From positions 124,001 through 188,000 of the forward strand of contig JAJYDX010000001.1 of assembly GCA_021777135.1 (NCBI GenBank): a stretch of DNA of 64,000 nucleotides, given 5' to 3'. Below the pieces are notes generated by a model, which saw only the letters and a list, made by a program, of their open reading frames with translations, was not told the DNA's origin and searched no databases. Source of the DNA: a bacterium (GTDB lineage: Bacteria; SZUA-79; Acidulodesulfobacterales; Acidulodesulfobacteraceae). A program made the translations under genes and the position numbers. The stretch's first letter is position 1; every line of letters starts with the position of its first letter. This document shows, piece after piece, positions 9,078 through 20,839 of this stretch.

Positions 9078-9106
9078 AGTATGCAATTTTAAAAAAATTA
9101 TGTCAA
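9078..9106 (-). promoter_or_regulatory. Sigma70 promoter of the Nramp/molybdoenzyme unit
   Basis: On the minus strand a perfect TTGACA (9106-9101) is followed after 17 bp by CATACT (9083-9078), a four-of-six match to TATAAT. Transcription would start about 35 bp before the 43-aa ORF. Confidence 0.6.
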
Positions 9107-9122
9107 GAAAAATATTTTAATA

Positions 9123-9138
9123 TGTTTCACGGGAAACT
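9123..9138. other. parS-like centromere site
   Basis: The 16-mer TGTTTCACGGGAAACT matches the widely conserved ParB-binding site TGTTTCACGTGAAACA at 14 of 16 positions. It lies 12 bp beyond the stop codon of mnmG, where parA and parB and their parS sites often sit near bacterial origins. One central and one terminal base break the perfect palindrome. The position and the core match support a real site, but ParB is not encoded in this window. Confidence 0.65.
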
Positions 9139-9150
9139 TATTAAATATAA

Positions 9151-10956
9151 TTAATTACGACAACGCATTAATAGAATACTCACGGCGGCAGGTGTTATAC
9201 CGGAAATTCTGCTTGCTTCCGCAATAGTACCTGGCTTGATTTTATTAAGTTTTTCAACAACTTCAAGTGAGAGTCCCGGAATAGCATTAAAATCTATATT
9301 ATCACCAAGCTTAACATTTTCAAACTTTTTTAACCTGCTTATCTCTTCTTTTTGCCTATTTATGTAACCTTCATACTTAACAAAAAGCTGGACTCTACTT
9401 ATGATATCTTTATTGAACTTTTTAATATTTTTTTTAAATTCGGGCATAATATCATCTATAGAAAAATCCGGACGCTTTAATAAAGCATAATATTTTCCAT
9501 TTTCATAAGTTTCTAAAAAAACCTTTAATTCGTTGAATTTAGTCAGTTTATCTTTGTACGCGGAATATCTAACTTCATCGAGCAATCCTATGTTTTTTCC
9601 GTATTCGCAGAGTCTAAAGTCTGCGTTATCTTCGCGCAATAAAAGCCTGTATTCGGCACGGGAAGTAAACATTCTATAAGGCTCTGTTGTTCCAAGCGTA
9701 ATTAAATCGTCGATTAAGACTCCTATGTACCCTTCGTCTCTCCCAAGAACTAAAGGATCAAGGTTTTTAATTTTCATAACGGAGTTAATTCCCGCAATGA
9801 TTCCCTGAGCCGCCGCTTCTTCATAACCGGAAGTGCCGTTAATCTGCCCAGCTAAAAAAAGACCTTCAATTTTTTTAGTTTCTAAAGAATGTTTTAACTG
9901 CGTAGGCAGAACATAATCATATTCTATCGCATATCCTGGCCTCATAATCTTTACGTTTTCAAGTCCTTTTATTGTACGCAAAAAATTAAGCTGGGTTTGT
10001 AGCGGGAGGCTTGTCGAAAGACCATTTGGATAATATTCAACCGATTCAAGACTTTCTCTTTCTAAAAATATCTGATGCCGCTCTTTATCTTTGAATCTAA
10101 CAACTTTATCTTCTATTGAAGGACAATATCTTGGACCCACTCCTTTAATAATACCGCAGTACAAAGGCGATTTATCCAAATCGTTTGCGATTATATTATG
10201 GGTGTTTTTATTGGTATATGTAATATGGCAACTAATACTATTGGTTATATTTTTATCGGCTATTGAAAAAGGAATAAAATCGTCTTCTCCTTTTTGCTCT
10301 TCAAGGTCGTAAAAATCTATAGTTCTTCCATCTAATCTAGGAGTTGTACCTGTCTTAAGCCTTCCAATTTCAATACCGTTTTCAATTAAACTCAAAGAAA
10401 GATTATTAGAAGCAAAATCTCCTGCTCTTCCGGCATTATAATTAAAGAGTCCTATATGTATAAGCCCCCTCAAAAACGTGCCCGTGGTTAAAATAACCGC
10501 ATCGGAATAAATATTATCTCCTGTCCATAAAGTTACCCCTGCCGCTTTCCCATTTTCGACTATAAGCGAATCTACCATAGACTGAATGACTGTTAGATTA
10601 TCGACGGATTCAATAATGTTTTTCATATAAGCTTTATAGCGAAACATATCGGCTTGCGCCCTAGAGGACCTTACCGCAGGACCCTTTTTAGTGTTAAGCG
10701 TTCTGAATTGAATGCCCGTTTTGTCTATAGCTTTTCCCATTTCTCCACCAAGCGCATCTATTTCACGCACAAGATGTCCCTTGGCCAAGCCTCCTATCGC
10801 AGGATTGCAAGACATTTGACCCATATTGTCTAAATTTATAGTAATAACGGCGGTTTTTAAGCCCATTCTGGAAGTGGCCAAACAAGCTTCTATTCCCGCA
10901 TGACCGCTTCCTACCACTATAACGTCAAAAAAATTATCGCCGTATTTTTTAATCAT
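9151..10956 (-). CDS. mnmG: tRNA uridine 5-carboxymethylaminomethyl modification enzyme MnmG (GidA)
   Basis: A 601-aa flavoprotein that, together with MnmE, installs the aminomethyl-type modification on U34 of certain tRNAs. The N-terminal FAD-binding motif is VVGSGHAGIEA, followed by SCNPAIGGLAKGHLVREIDALGG, a signature of the family. The substrate loop RLKTGTTPRLDGRTIDF and the C-terminal helical domain (RAEYRLLLREDNAD and the following ~150 residues) are present. Length is close to the family norm of about 620. It starts 2 bp after mnmE, so the two are translationally coupled, and it closes the rpmH-rnpA-yidD-yidC-mnmE-mnmG cluster. Confidence 0.97.
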   Translation of the reverse strand: MIKKYGDNFFDVIVVGSGHAGIEACLATSRMGLKTAVITINLDNMGQMSCNPAIGGLAKGHLVREIDALGGEMGKAIDKTGIQFRTLNTKKGPAVRSSRAQADMFRYKAYMKNIIESVDNLTVIQSMVDSLIVENGKAAGVTLWTGDNIYSDAVILTTGTFLRGLIHIGLFNYNAGRAGDFASNNLSLSLIENGIEIGRLKTGTTPRLDGRTIDFYDLEEQKGEDDFIPFSIADKNITNSISCHITYTNKNTHNIIANDLDKSPLYCGIIKGVGPRYCPSIEDKVVRFKDKERHQIFLERESLESVEYYPNGLSTSLPLQTQLNFLRTIKGLENVKIMRPGYAIEYDYVLPTQLKHSLETKKIEGLFLAGQINGTSGYEEAAAQGIIAGINSVMKIKNLDPLVLGRDEGYIGVLIDDLITLGTTEPYRMFTSRAEYRLLLREDNADFRLCEYGKNIGLLDEVRYSAYKDKLTKFNELKVFLETYENGKYYALLKRPDFSIDDIMPEFKKNIKKFNKDIISRVQLFVKYEGYINRQKEEISRLKKFENVKLGDNIDFNAIPGLSLEVVEKLNKIKPGTIAEASRISGITPAAVSILLMRCRN

Positions 10957-10958
10957 AT

Positions 10959-12365
10959 CTATTTACCTATGCAGAATTCTTTAAAAAGCAGGTCGAGAAC
11001 ATCCTCGCCTGTTACGCCTCCGATAATTTCCTCAAGAGCGTTAATTCCATCTTTTAAATCAATTGATATTAATTCAAGAGGTTGACCCTCCATAAATTTG
11101 TCTTTTGCTTTAGATAAAATATTTAAAGATTTTACCAATAAATTTTTCTGCCTAATAGTCGTAATGCCTATATCATCCTTAACCATTGATTCCATTTTTA
11201 AAATAACATCATGCACAGCTTTTTTCATCTCATCAAAACCATAACCGGTCTTGGCGCTGATAAAAATTGGACTATTGGCAAATTTAAATGCTTTCATAAT
11301 GTTTTTTTTTATTTGGTTTAGGTCCTCATCTTTAAGTAAGTCAACTTTATTTATAATCGGAATCAGAATTTCTCTTTTCTCTTCAAGTATGTTTCTTAAA
11401 ATTTCATTTTCCGATAAATCATTTATATCAAAAACATATAAAACAGAATCGGCTGTTTTAATTTGCCCGTAACTACGCTTTATGCCTTCATGCTCTAATG
11501 TTTCAGCGGTTTCCCTTAAACCTGCAGTATCGATTATTTTGATTGGTTTATTAGATAAGAACAAGTTTTCTTCAATATAATCTCTCGTAGTACCCGGGGA
11601 TTCCGAAACTATTGCCCTGTTTTTACCCGTCATCCGGTTTAATATACTTGATTTGCCTACATTAGGAGCACCTGTTATTACAACGCTAAAACCATGTTTA
11701 TTAAGTTCGTAGTTTTGATATGAATCTATTAAATCTCCGATTAGAAGAGATGCTTCTCCTGCCTTTTTAAAAAAATCTTCATTAATGGTTTCAAAAGTTT
11801 CCTCGGGAAAATCAATTAAAGCCTCAACGGAGGCAAGCAGATAAACATAATCTTCTTTTATTGTATTTATTTTTTTTTCTAATGCACCGTTAAGTTCGTT
11901 ATTGGCTATAACAAGTGTTCTTAAAGAATTTGCCTTGATTATTTCAAGGATAGCTTCGGCCTTTACAAGACTTATTTTGTTATTTAAATAAGCCCTTTTA
12001 GTGAATTCCCCGTTATACGCAAGCCTTGCTCCCAATTTAAGAATAATTTCGAGAATATATTTTGTGTTAAATATCCCACCGTGAGGATATAATTCGAACA
12101 TATCATCACCCGTGTAAGAACCAGGTCCTTTTATAAAAATGCATGCTGCTTCATCGACGTACGATTCTGTTTGAAAATCAAAAACTCTTCCTGTGTATAA
12201 GCGGCGAGATTTTATTTCGTAGAAATTATCGTTATAAGGCTTGAAAATTTTTTTTAATATATTTATGCTGTCTTCCCCTGATGCCCTTATAATGCTTATC
12301 GCCCCTTCCCCCGGAGGCGAAGAGATAGCACAAATAGTATCAATTTCATATGTTAAAGAAGACAT
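10959..12365 (-). CDS. mnmE: tRNA modification GTPase MnmE (TrmE)
   Basis: A 468-aa GTPase that partners MnmG in wobble-uridine modification. The N-terminal tetrahydrofolate-binding domain includes DTICAISSPPGEGAISIIRASG. An inserted Ras-like G domain shows G1 GAPNVGKSS, G3 DTAGLRET and G4 NKVD. The protein ends FCIGK, the C-terminal C-[IL]-G-K motif essential in the family. It lies 16 bp after yidC on the same strand. Confidence 0.97.
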   Translation of the reverse strand: MSSLTYEIDTICAISSPPGEGAISIIRASGEDSINILKKIFKPYNDNFYEIKSRRLYTGRVFDFQTESYVDEAACIFIKGPGSYTGDDMFELYPHGGIFNTKYILEIILKLGARLAYNGEFTKRAYLNNKISLVKAEAILEIIKANSLRTLVIANNELNGALEKKINTIKEDYVYLLASVEALIDFPEETFETINEDFFKKAGEASLLIGDLIDSYQNYELNKHGFSVVITGAPNVGKSSILNRMTGKNRAIVSESPGTTRDYIEENLFLSNKPIKIIDTAGLRETAETLEHEGIKRSYGQIKTADSVLYVFDINDLSENEILRNILEEKREILIPIINKVDLLKDEDLNQIKKNIMKAFKFANSPIFISAKTGYGFDEMKKAVHDVILKMESMVKDDIGITTIRQKNLLVKSLNILSKAKDKFMEGQPLELISIDLKDGINALEEIIGGVTGEDVLDLLFKEFCIGK

Positions 12366-12381
12366 GACGACATAACGCTAA

Positions 12382-13938
12382 TTATGCAAATTTTCTATTA
12401 ATTATGTATTGCTGGGTAATAGTCAAAATATTATTGACCGTCCAGTATAAAAGAAGTCCGGCTGGAAAATGAATAAAAATAAAAGTAAAAACCACCGGAA
12501 GTATAAGCATAATTTTAGCCTGGGCGGGATCTCCTACCATAGGGTTCATTTTTTGTGAAATTAACATTGATATACCCATTAAAATAGGCAAAATATAATA
12601 AGGATCTTGAACGGAAAGATTATGTATCCAGAAAACAAAAGGGGCATTTCGAAGCTGTATAGACATCAATAGCGTTTGATATAAGCCGTAAAAAACCGGA
12701 ATTTGCAGAAGCATCGGCAAACATCCGCCGAATGGGTTTACTTTGCTTTCCTTATAAAGCTCCATAATTTTTTTATTTAATTCGGCCTTATTATCCTTAT
12801 ATTTATCACGCATTTCATTGATTTTAGGGGTCAATTTTTGCATCTGCTTCATAGACTTAAATCCGGTATAGGTAAGCGGATAAAATACTATCCTTATACC
12901 TAAAACTAGAAGTATTATAGCAATGCCGTAGTTGTGTACAAATCCGTAAAAAAATTCAAGTATGTGAAGAAGTATTATTGAAAAAAATCCGAAAAATCCA
13001 AAACTCAAGGTAGAGTTAAGATTATGATTCATGGGATTGAGCAATGATAATTTTTTCGGACCTCCGTAAATCTTAAGAGAAGTTTCGTCAGTTTTTCCTG
13101 ATGGGACAGACAAAGTCTTAGGTATCTTAAAAGAAATAACATAGCCGTTTTTTTTGACTGTTACATCAGTACCAGGAGATATAGCCGAAAGAAGGAAATA
13201 TTTAGAGTTAAACCCCGCAAATGAAATATTCCCGGCATATTTTGTTTTTTCCTTAGTAACCGGGGTTATTAAATTCTTATTCAGATATAAGGCTGGAGTA
13301 AAATTAATATAATTAGAGCTCTTTGATGAAGAAGGCTTTACGCCCGCAGAAACAACAAAATAACCCTTAAACGTAACCGGTTTATTTGAGAGATTTTTAA
13401 TATAAACTGCGTCCGTAAAAAGATAATTTCCATTAGAAAATTTATATTCTTTCGTTAGAATTAACTTGTTACCTATGCCATAAATAAATTTTATTATGCC
13501 GCTTTCTTTAATTATTTTTATAAGTTTTATAGAATGGTTATCACTTTTGGGAATAAAATTAATTATTTCAGAAATATTTTTTGCATTGCCAAGATTAATT
13601 TTATTTGTTAAATCTTTTTCGGTATAAGAATAGTTTAAAAGTTTTAAGCTTGAGATTGCTCCGGTAGTTTTATCAAACCCCGCATAAATTTTTTTCCCTT
13701 CATAAGATACGTTTTTAATATTTTCGACGGATTTAGATAACGAAATTGAATTTTTTTGCTTTGCCGGAATATTTTTATTTGTTTTTAAAAGTGTAACTTT
13801 AGGGGCAATTACATTGCTGGAAACAACCGGCAATTTTTTAACCGGGGTTTGTTTGCGTGCCGCGTGAGGCATAAAATAACCCCATGCTAGAATTAAAACT
13901 ACTGATAATACAGAAGCTATAATAATCCTTTTTTCCAA
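12382..13938 (-). CDS. yidC: Membrane protein insertase YidC
   Basis: A 518-aa inner-membrane insertase and chaperone. The N-terminal helix (residues 5-22) is followed by a large periplasmic domain (about 60-300), the Gram-negative form. The C-terminal insertase domain (about 320-515) includes GIRIVFYPLTYTGFKSMKQM and the cytoplasmic coiled region KINEMRDKYKDNKAELNKK. The basic hydrophilic-groove residue is in the IVFYPLT helix region. It lies 27 bp after yidD, in the order conserved around many bacterial origins. Confidence 0.96.
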   Translation of the reverse strand: MEKRIIIASVLSVVLILAWGYFMPHAARKQTPVKKLPVVSSNVIAPKVTLLKTNKNIPAKQKNSISLSKSVENIKNVSYEGKKIYAGFDKTTGAISSLKLLNYSYTEKDLTNKINLGNAKNISEIINFIPKSDNHSIKLIKIIKESGIIKFIYGIGNKLILTKEYKFSNGNYLFTDAVYIKNLSNKPVTFKGYFVVSAGVKPSSSKSSNYINFTPALYLNKNLITPVTKEKTKYAGNISFAGFNSKYFLLSAISPGTDVTVKKNGYVISFKIPKTLSVPSGKTDETSLKIYGGPKKLSLLNPMNHNLNSTLSFGFFGFFSIILLHILEFFYGFVHNYGIAIILLVLGIRIVFYPLTYTGFKSMKQMQKLTPKINEMRDKYKDNKAELNKKIMELYKESKVNPFGGCLPMLLQIPVFYGLYQTLLMSIQLRNAPFVFWIHNLSVQDPYYILPILMGISMLISQKMNPMVGDPAQAKIMLILPVVFTFIFIHFPAGLLLYWTVNNILTITQQYIINRKFA

Positions 13939-13965
13939 AGAATCTCCAAAATTTAAATATTAGAA

Positions 13966-14196
13966 TTAATGTAAATGCCTTGGTACCGGATCATATCCGC
14001 CCTTAGACAGCGGATTGCATCTAATAATCCTGTAAATAGACATAAGTAAAGCCTTAATGAATCCGAAAGATTCAAAACATTCGACAGCATATTCAGAACA
14101 GGTAGGATAAAACCTGCAGCTTTGTGGCAGCAATGGGGATAAAAATTTTTTATAAGTAATTATCAGCAGTATAAAAAATTTATTTAAAATTCTCAT
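13966..14196 (-). CDS. yidD: Membrane protein insertion efficiency factor YidD
   Basis: A 76-aa protein with the family signature [20 protein letters not shown] followed by [17 protein letters not shown]. It has an N-terminal amphipathic/hydrophobic segment. YidD assists YidC-dependent membrane insertion. Its start overlaps the rnpA stop by 4 bp, which indicates translational coupling. Confidence 0.96.
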   Translation of the reverse strand: MRILNKFFILLIITYKKFLSPLLPQSCRFYPTCSEYAVECFESFGFIKALLMSIYRIIRCNPLSKGGYDPVPRHLH

Positions 14197-14519
14197 ATAG
14201 TTAACAGGAATTCAAGCTCTTTAAATAGCTGAACCCTGGAAGCAGGAAATTTAACTATTAATATTGCGCAATTTATTTTTTTTAGACTATATTGATTAAG
14301 TCTTATAAATTCCCTAATTTGCCTTTTTAATTTATTACGCTTTACCGAATTTAAGAGCCTTTTTTTAAAAGTAATTAAAAATTTAAACCGGGGGGATTGA
14401 ACGTAAAATATCACCGACACTCTTTGAGGTTTTTTACTTCCCTGCTTAAAGATATAATTTATTAACTCTTTATCTTTTAGTTTAATAAATTCATTTAACT
14501 TGAATTTTATTTCGGGCAT
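14193..14519 (-). CDS. rnpA: Ribonuclease P protein component
   Basis: A 108-aa basic protein that is the protein subunit of RNase P, which matures tRNA 5' ends. The diagnostic RNR-type motif appears as [16 protein letters not shown]. The N-terminal part ([18 protein letters not shown]) is typical though divergent. It sits directly downstream of rpmH, as in most bacteria, and overlaps yidD by 4 bp. Confidence 0.93.
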   Translation of the reverse strand: MPEIKFKLNEFIKLKDKELINYIFKQGSKKPQRVSVIFYVQSPRFKFLITFKKRLLNSVKRNKLKRQIREFIRLNQYSLKKINCAILIVKFPASRVQLFKELEFLLTI

Positions 14520-14537
14520 CTAACAAATTTATAAATT

Positions 14538-14687
14538 TTATTTAGAGCTAATAACTGGAACAAGTATCTTACGTCCCTTTCTCCTGCGTCTAGATAAAAC
14601 CAATCTTCCATTCTTTGTGCTCATTCTACTCAAAAAGCCGTGGGTTCTTTTTCTCTTTAATTTACTCGGCTGAAATGTACGCTTCAT
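14538..14687 (-). CDS. rpmH: 50S ribosomal protein L34
   Basis: A 49-aa, very basic protein read on the minus strand. It begins [18 protein letters not shown] and contains [19 protein letters not shown], the near-invariant L34 pattern. The short C-terminal extension [10 protein letters not shown] is slightly longer than the E. coli protein. It is the first gene of the cluster running to mnmG and is preceded by a strong TTGACA/TTTAAT promoter. Confidence 0.97.
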   Translation of the reverse strand: MKRTFQPSKLKRKRTHGFLSRMSTKNGRLVLSRRRRKGRKILVPVISSK

Positions 14688-14731
14688 TAGATTCGCTCCA
14701 AACTAAAATATTAAAATTATGATAAATTTTT

Positions 14732-14760
14732 ATTAAAGCAAATATATGTAGGGATGTCAA
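14732..14760 (-). promoter_or_regulatory. Sigma70 promoter of rpmH operon
   Basis: On the minus strand TTGACA (14760-14755) and TTTAAT (14737-14732) are separated by 17 bp. Transcription would begin about 35-40 bp before the rpmH start. The perfect -35 and ideal spacing make this one of the best promoters in the window. Confidence 0.75.
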
Positions 14761-15008
14761 GCTTTTTTTATTTTAACTTTTAGCTCATAACTTATGATAT
14801 TATATGGGAGGAGGCAATCTTTTATTAATTAAAATATTGATTTTACTAGAAATAATTTATTGAAATTTTATTGAAATATATTTTAAAATCTGATAATGTT
14901 GATTTGTCTAATTCTATATAAGATTTAAATCATAAAAAAATATAAAAAATCAAAGCAAATTTATTATAAAATTTTAGTATAACTTTTTGTAATTATTATA
15001 CTATTTGA

Positions 15009-15030
15009 GTTATCAACAATTGTTGATAAC
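15009..15030. promoter_or_regulatory. Palindrome with two inverted DnaA-box-like sites upstream of dnaA
   Basis: A perfect 11+11 palindrome contains TTATCAACA (15010-15018) and its inverse TGTTGATAA (15021-15029). Each differs from the DnaA box TTATCCACA at one position. It lies 62 bp before the dnaA start and just downstream of a TATACT -10-like element, which suits DnaA autoregulation or origin function. Confidence 0.6.
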
Positions 15031-15091
15031 TTTGTTTAATTTTAATATCCCATCTTGCAATAAAAATATAAATTTCAAACTTATATATTTT

Positions 15092-16486
15092 ATGGATAAA
15101 GTCGAACCTCTGCTTGAAGAATTAAAGAAAGAAATAGGCGTAAGTAATTTTAATATGTGGTTTAATTCTACCGATATATGTTTAAACAATAATACCTTGA
15201 TATTTTCCGTTCCCAATAAATTTTTTAAAGATATTATTAACGAATCTTACAAGGAAACGATTTTAAATATCTGGAAAAGCTTAGATAACCATGAAGAGCT
15301 TAATTTTATTTATAATATTAACGAGGGATCTGAATCGTTGAACGCAAACGTCTCAGAAAATAATATTAAAATTGCCGACATAAAAAATGATAATTTTAAT
15401 AATTTTGTTTTTAATAAATCTGCTGATATCGAAACAATACAAGAAAATAAAAAAAACTTAAAAAAAACTTATTTAAATATTAATTCTAAATATACTTTTG
15501 AAAATTTTGTTATAGGCTCAGGTAATCAATTTGCGCACGCTGCAAGTTTTGCGGTTGCTAACCTGCCGGGTCAAACATATAATCCTATGTTTATATATAG
15601 CGACGTTGGTCTCGGCAAAACGCATCTGCTTAATGCAATAGCTAATAAAATAATAAAAGAAAAAAAATTAACGGTATACCTTGTTTCATCTGAAAAATTT
15701 ACTAATGAAATGATTACGTCTATCAGGGACGATAAGATGGTGGAATTTAGAAACAGGTATAGAAATGTAGACGTTCTACTTATTGATGATATACAATTTA
15801 TTGCGGGAAAAGAAAGAACTCAGGAAGAATTTTTTTATACTTTTAACGCTTTATACGAAAATCAAAAACAAATAGTTGTATCAAGTGATAAAATTCCAAA
15901 AGATATAGTAAGTTTGGAAGAAAGATTAAAGTCAAGGTTTGAATGGGGATTAATAGCCGATATTCAACCTCCTGATTTTGAAACCAGGGTCGCTATTCTT
16001 AAGAAAAAAGCTTTATTGAATAATATCAATTTTCCAGATGATGTTTTAAACCTTTTAGCTAATAAAATCTGCTCTAACATAAGGGAATTAGAAGGGGCTA
16101 TGATTAAGATATCCGCATATTCTTCTTTTACAGGGAAACCGATTAATATCGACCTTGCAATAGAAGCGACTTCGAATTTACTTAAAGAAAATGAAAAAGT
16201 TATAACAGCTGAAAATATTATAAAATCCGTATGTAATTATTTTAATATTAAAATTGGTGATATTAAATCAAATAAAAAATTAAAAGAATTTGTAGAACCA
16301 AGACAGATTGCTATGTATTTAATAAGAAATTATACAGAGTTGTCATTTCCGGAAATTGGCGATAAATTTGGCGGTAAAGATCATTCTTCTATAATCTACG
16401 CCGTTAATAAAGTTAAGAAAAAATTAGAAAACAATGAAAAAATAGAAAAAGTAATAAATAATATTATTAAAATGATAAAAAAATAA
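15092..16486 (+). CDS. dnaA: Chromosomal replication initiator protein DnaA
   Basis: A 464-aa initiator that binds DnaA boxes and opens the origin. The chosen start is the ATG at 15092 (MDKVEPLLEELKKEIG), which matches the family N-terminus. An upstream TTG reading would run through the DnaA-box palindrome. The AAA+ domain shows Walker A DVGLGKTH (about residue 168-176) and Walker B VDVLLIDDIQF (about 226-236). The C-terminal DNA-binding domain has the signature GGKDHSSIIYAVNKV (about 425-440). Domain II is short and lysine/asparagine-rich. It is followed by dnaN after a 212-bp repeat-bearing gap. Confidence 0.97.
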   Translation: MDKVEPLLEELKKEIGVSNFNMWFNSTDICLNNNTLIFSVPNKFFKDIINESYKETILNIWKSLDNHEELNFIYNINEGSESLNANVSENNIKIADIKNDNFNNFVFNKSADIETIQENKKNLKKTYLNINSKYTFENFVIGSGNQFAHAASFAVANLPGQTYNPMFIYSDVGLGKTHLLNAIANKIIKEKKLTVYLVSSEKFTNEMITSIRDDKMVEFRNRYRNVDVLLIDDIQFIAGKERTQEEFFYTFNALYENQKQIVVSSDKIPKDIVSLEERLKSRFEWGLIADIQPPDFETRVAILKKKALLNNINFPDDVLNLLANKICSNIRELEGAMIKISAYSSFTGKPINIDLAIEATSNLLKENEKVITAENIIKSVCNYFNIKIGDIKSNKKLKEFVEPRQIAMYLIRNYTELSFPEIGDKFGGKDHSSIIYAVNKVKKKLENNEKIEKVINNIIKMIKK

Positions 16487-16527
16487 AGTATATAACTATG
16501 TTTAATTTATGTTTAATATTTTTTATT

Positions 16528-16584
16528 AAAAAAAATTAAACAGTTTTATAAAAAAAATATAAAAAAATTAAACAGTTTTATAAA
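16528..16584. repeat. Two direct repeats between dnaA and dnaN
   Basis: The motif ATTAAACAGTTTTATAAA, preceded by a run of A, occurs twice with a 32-bp period (CAG at 16541 and 16573). The gap is almost pure AT. Two similar A-rich direct repeats next to dnaA could be part of a DNA-unwinding element or a regulatory site for dnaN, but simple-sequence drift is also possible. Confidence 0.6.
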
Positions 16585-16698
16585 CATTAATATATTTATA
16601 ATTATATACACTTAAGTATTTATAAACTTTTTAAACGTCATTATTATTACTAATATTTTAAAAATAAAATAATAAAAATAATAAAAGGCCTGTTGATT

Positions 16699-17928
16699 AT
16701 GTTAAATTTTAAAATTAAAAAACAATTTTTTTTAAATTGTCTATCTGTAGTTCAAGGAGCTTCTGAAAAAAAAGGCTCAATCCCAATAATATCTAATCTG
16801 CTTATAGAAAGCGTGGAAAATAATTTTATTAAAATAAGCGCTACGGATTTAGAGATAAGCATTGTAACTTATTGTAACGCTGAAATTATATCCGAAGGTA
16901 AAACAACGGTAAATTCAAAAAAAATATATAATATTATAAAAGAATTTCCAGAAATAAAAGGAAAGGAAGATGAAGATTTATTTATAAAATTTGTTGAGAA
17001 TGAAGCAGGAGTGGTTACTATAAGTTATAAAAAAACAGTTTTTAAATTAACCACTGTACCGGCAAGTGATTATCCTACTATAATAGATTTTAACTCCGAG
17101 GATAATTTTAATATCGAATTAAAAACATTTAAAACGCTTATTAGTAAAGTAATACTCTCTACGGCGGCATCAGAAGATACAAAAAGAAATCTTACGGGAG
17201 TATATTTTGTTTTAGAAGAGACAGGCGGAAAGGATTATCTTAGATTAGTCGCAACAGATGGACATAGATTATCTTTAGCTCAATCTGAAATTAATTATAA
17301 AGGTAAAAAGACCGAAGGCATTTATGATTTACTAAAAACAGGCGTTATTATTCCAAGAAAAATATTAACTGAAGTTTTAAAATTAGACAAAGAAGGTTTT
17401 ATTAATATTTTAATAAATTCTAATAATGTAATTTTTGAATTAGAAAAAAAATCGGAAGACCAAAATAAAAATACAAAATTCATATCAAGGCTTATAGAAG
17501 GAAAATTTCCTGATTATAATTCGGTTCTTCCCAAAGATGGCTATAAAACTTCTATAATCAACACTAAAAAATTTTATAATTCCATTAAAATGGTTTCATT
17601 ACTTGCCGAAGAAAAAAGCCATTCTATAGAGCTAAGTTTTAGTGAAAATAATTTATTAATTAAAACAGTTAATACTAATATAGGCGAAGGAAGCGATGAA
17701 TTAGAAATTAATTATAAAGGCGAACCTATAAGTATTAAATTAAATTCAAGATATATTATGGATTTTATTTCAAATATTACAGAAAATAATTTAAGCATAA
17801 GGTTTAATACTATTTATACGCCTTTTGTTATTGAACCATATATAATTCCAGAACGTGCTGAAAGCGGAAATGATAATATGGCAACTCCGATGCAGGTTAT
17901 AGGAATATTTATGCCGATGCGGTATTAA
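16699..17928 (+). CDS. dnaN: DNA polymerase III beta subunit (sliding clamp)
   Basis: A 409-aa clamp protein with three repeated domains. Typical elements are the N-terminal start of domain 1 (KKQFFLNCLSVVQGASEKKGSIPIISNLLI), LRLVATDGHRLSLA in domain 2, and the C-terminal MPMRY, a version of the conserved MP[ML]R[LY] end. The ATG at 16699 is preferred over an in-frame TTG two codons earlier because it matches the family N-terminus. The clamp is about 35 residues longer than E. coli, partly through short inserts such as GGKD near residue 175 and ERAESGNDN near the C-terminus. Confidence 0.97.
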   Translation: MLNFKIKKQFFLNCLSVVQGASEKKGSIPIISNLLIESVENNFIKISATDLEISIVTYCNAEIISEGKTTVNSKKIYNIIKEFPEIKGKEDEDLFIKFVENEAGVVTISYKKTVFKLTTVPASDYPTIIDFNSEDNFNIELKTFKTLISKVILSTAASEDTKRNLTGVYFVLEETGGKDYLRLVATDGHRLSLAQSEINYKGKKTEGIYDLLKTGVIIPRKILTEVLKLDKEGFINILINSNNVIFELEKKSEDQNKNTKFISRLIEGKFPDYNSVLPKDGYKTSIINTKKFYNSIKMVSLLAEEKSHSIELSFSENNLLIKTVNTNIGEGSDELEINYKGEPISIKLNSRYIMDFISNITENNLSIRFNTIYTPFVIEPYIIPERAESGNDNMATPMQVIGIFMPMRY

Positions 17929-17960
17929 ATTTAATTAAAAGTTTAAAGCTAAAATATTAA

Positions 17961-20779
<2,819 letters not shown>

Positions 20780-20839
20780 TTTTTGCCTCTCTTTTAAATA
20801 AATTATATAATAATTTATTTAAATATTCAAATTTCTTTT

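Larger units (their letters stand above)
8840..9150. other. 311-bp region between the Nramp-like gene and mnmG
   Basis: This gap holds, from right to left on the minus strand, a parS-like site (9123-9138), a sigma70 promoter (9106-9078) and a 43-aa ORF (9037-8906). It ends with a 66-bp leader that carries the Nramp ribosome-binding site. No RNA gene or terminator hairpin is evident. Confidence 0.6.
14688..15091. other. rpmH-dnaA intergenic region, candidate origin region
   Basis: About 400 bp of very AT-rich sequence between divergent rpmH and dnaA. It holds the rpmH promoter (14760-14732) and a 22-bp palindrome with two DnaA-box-like 9-mers (15009-15030). A candidate dnaA -10 (TATACT, 14997-15002) lies just before the palindrome. 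Only two boxes are visible, fewer than in most origins, so either this region or the dnaA-dnaN gap could be the true oriC. Confidence 0.5.

Noticed and set aside
15005-15091. Longer dnaA reading frame starting at a TTG
   Set aside because: It would translate the DnaA-box palindrome and adds residues with no similarity to the DnaA N-terminus.
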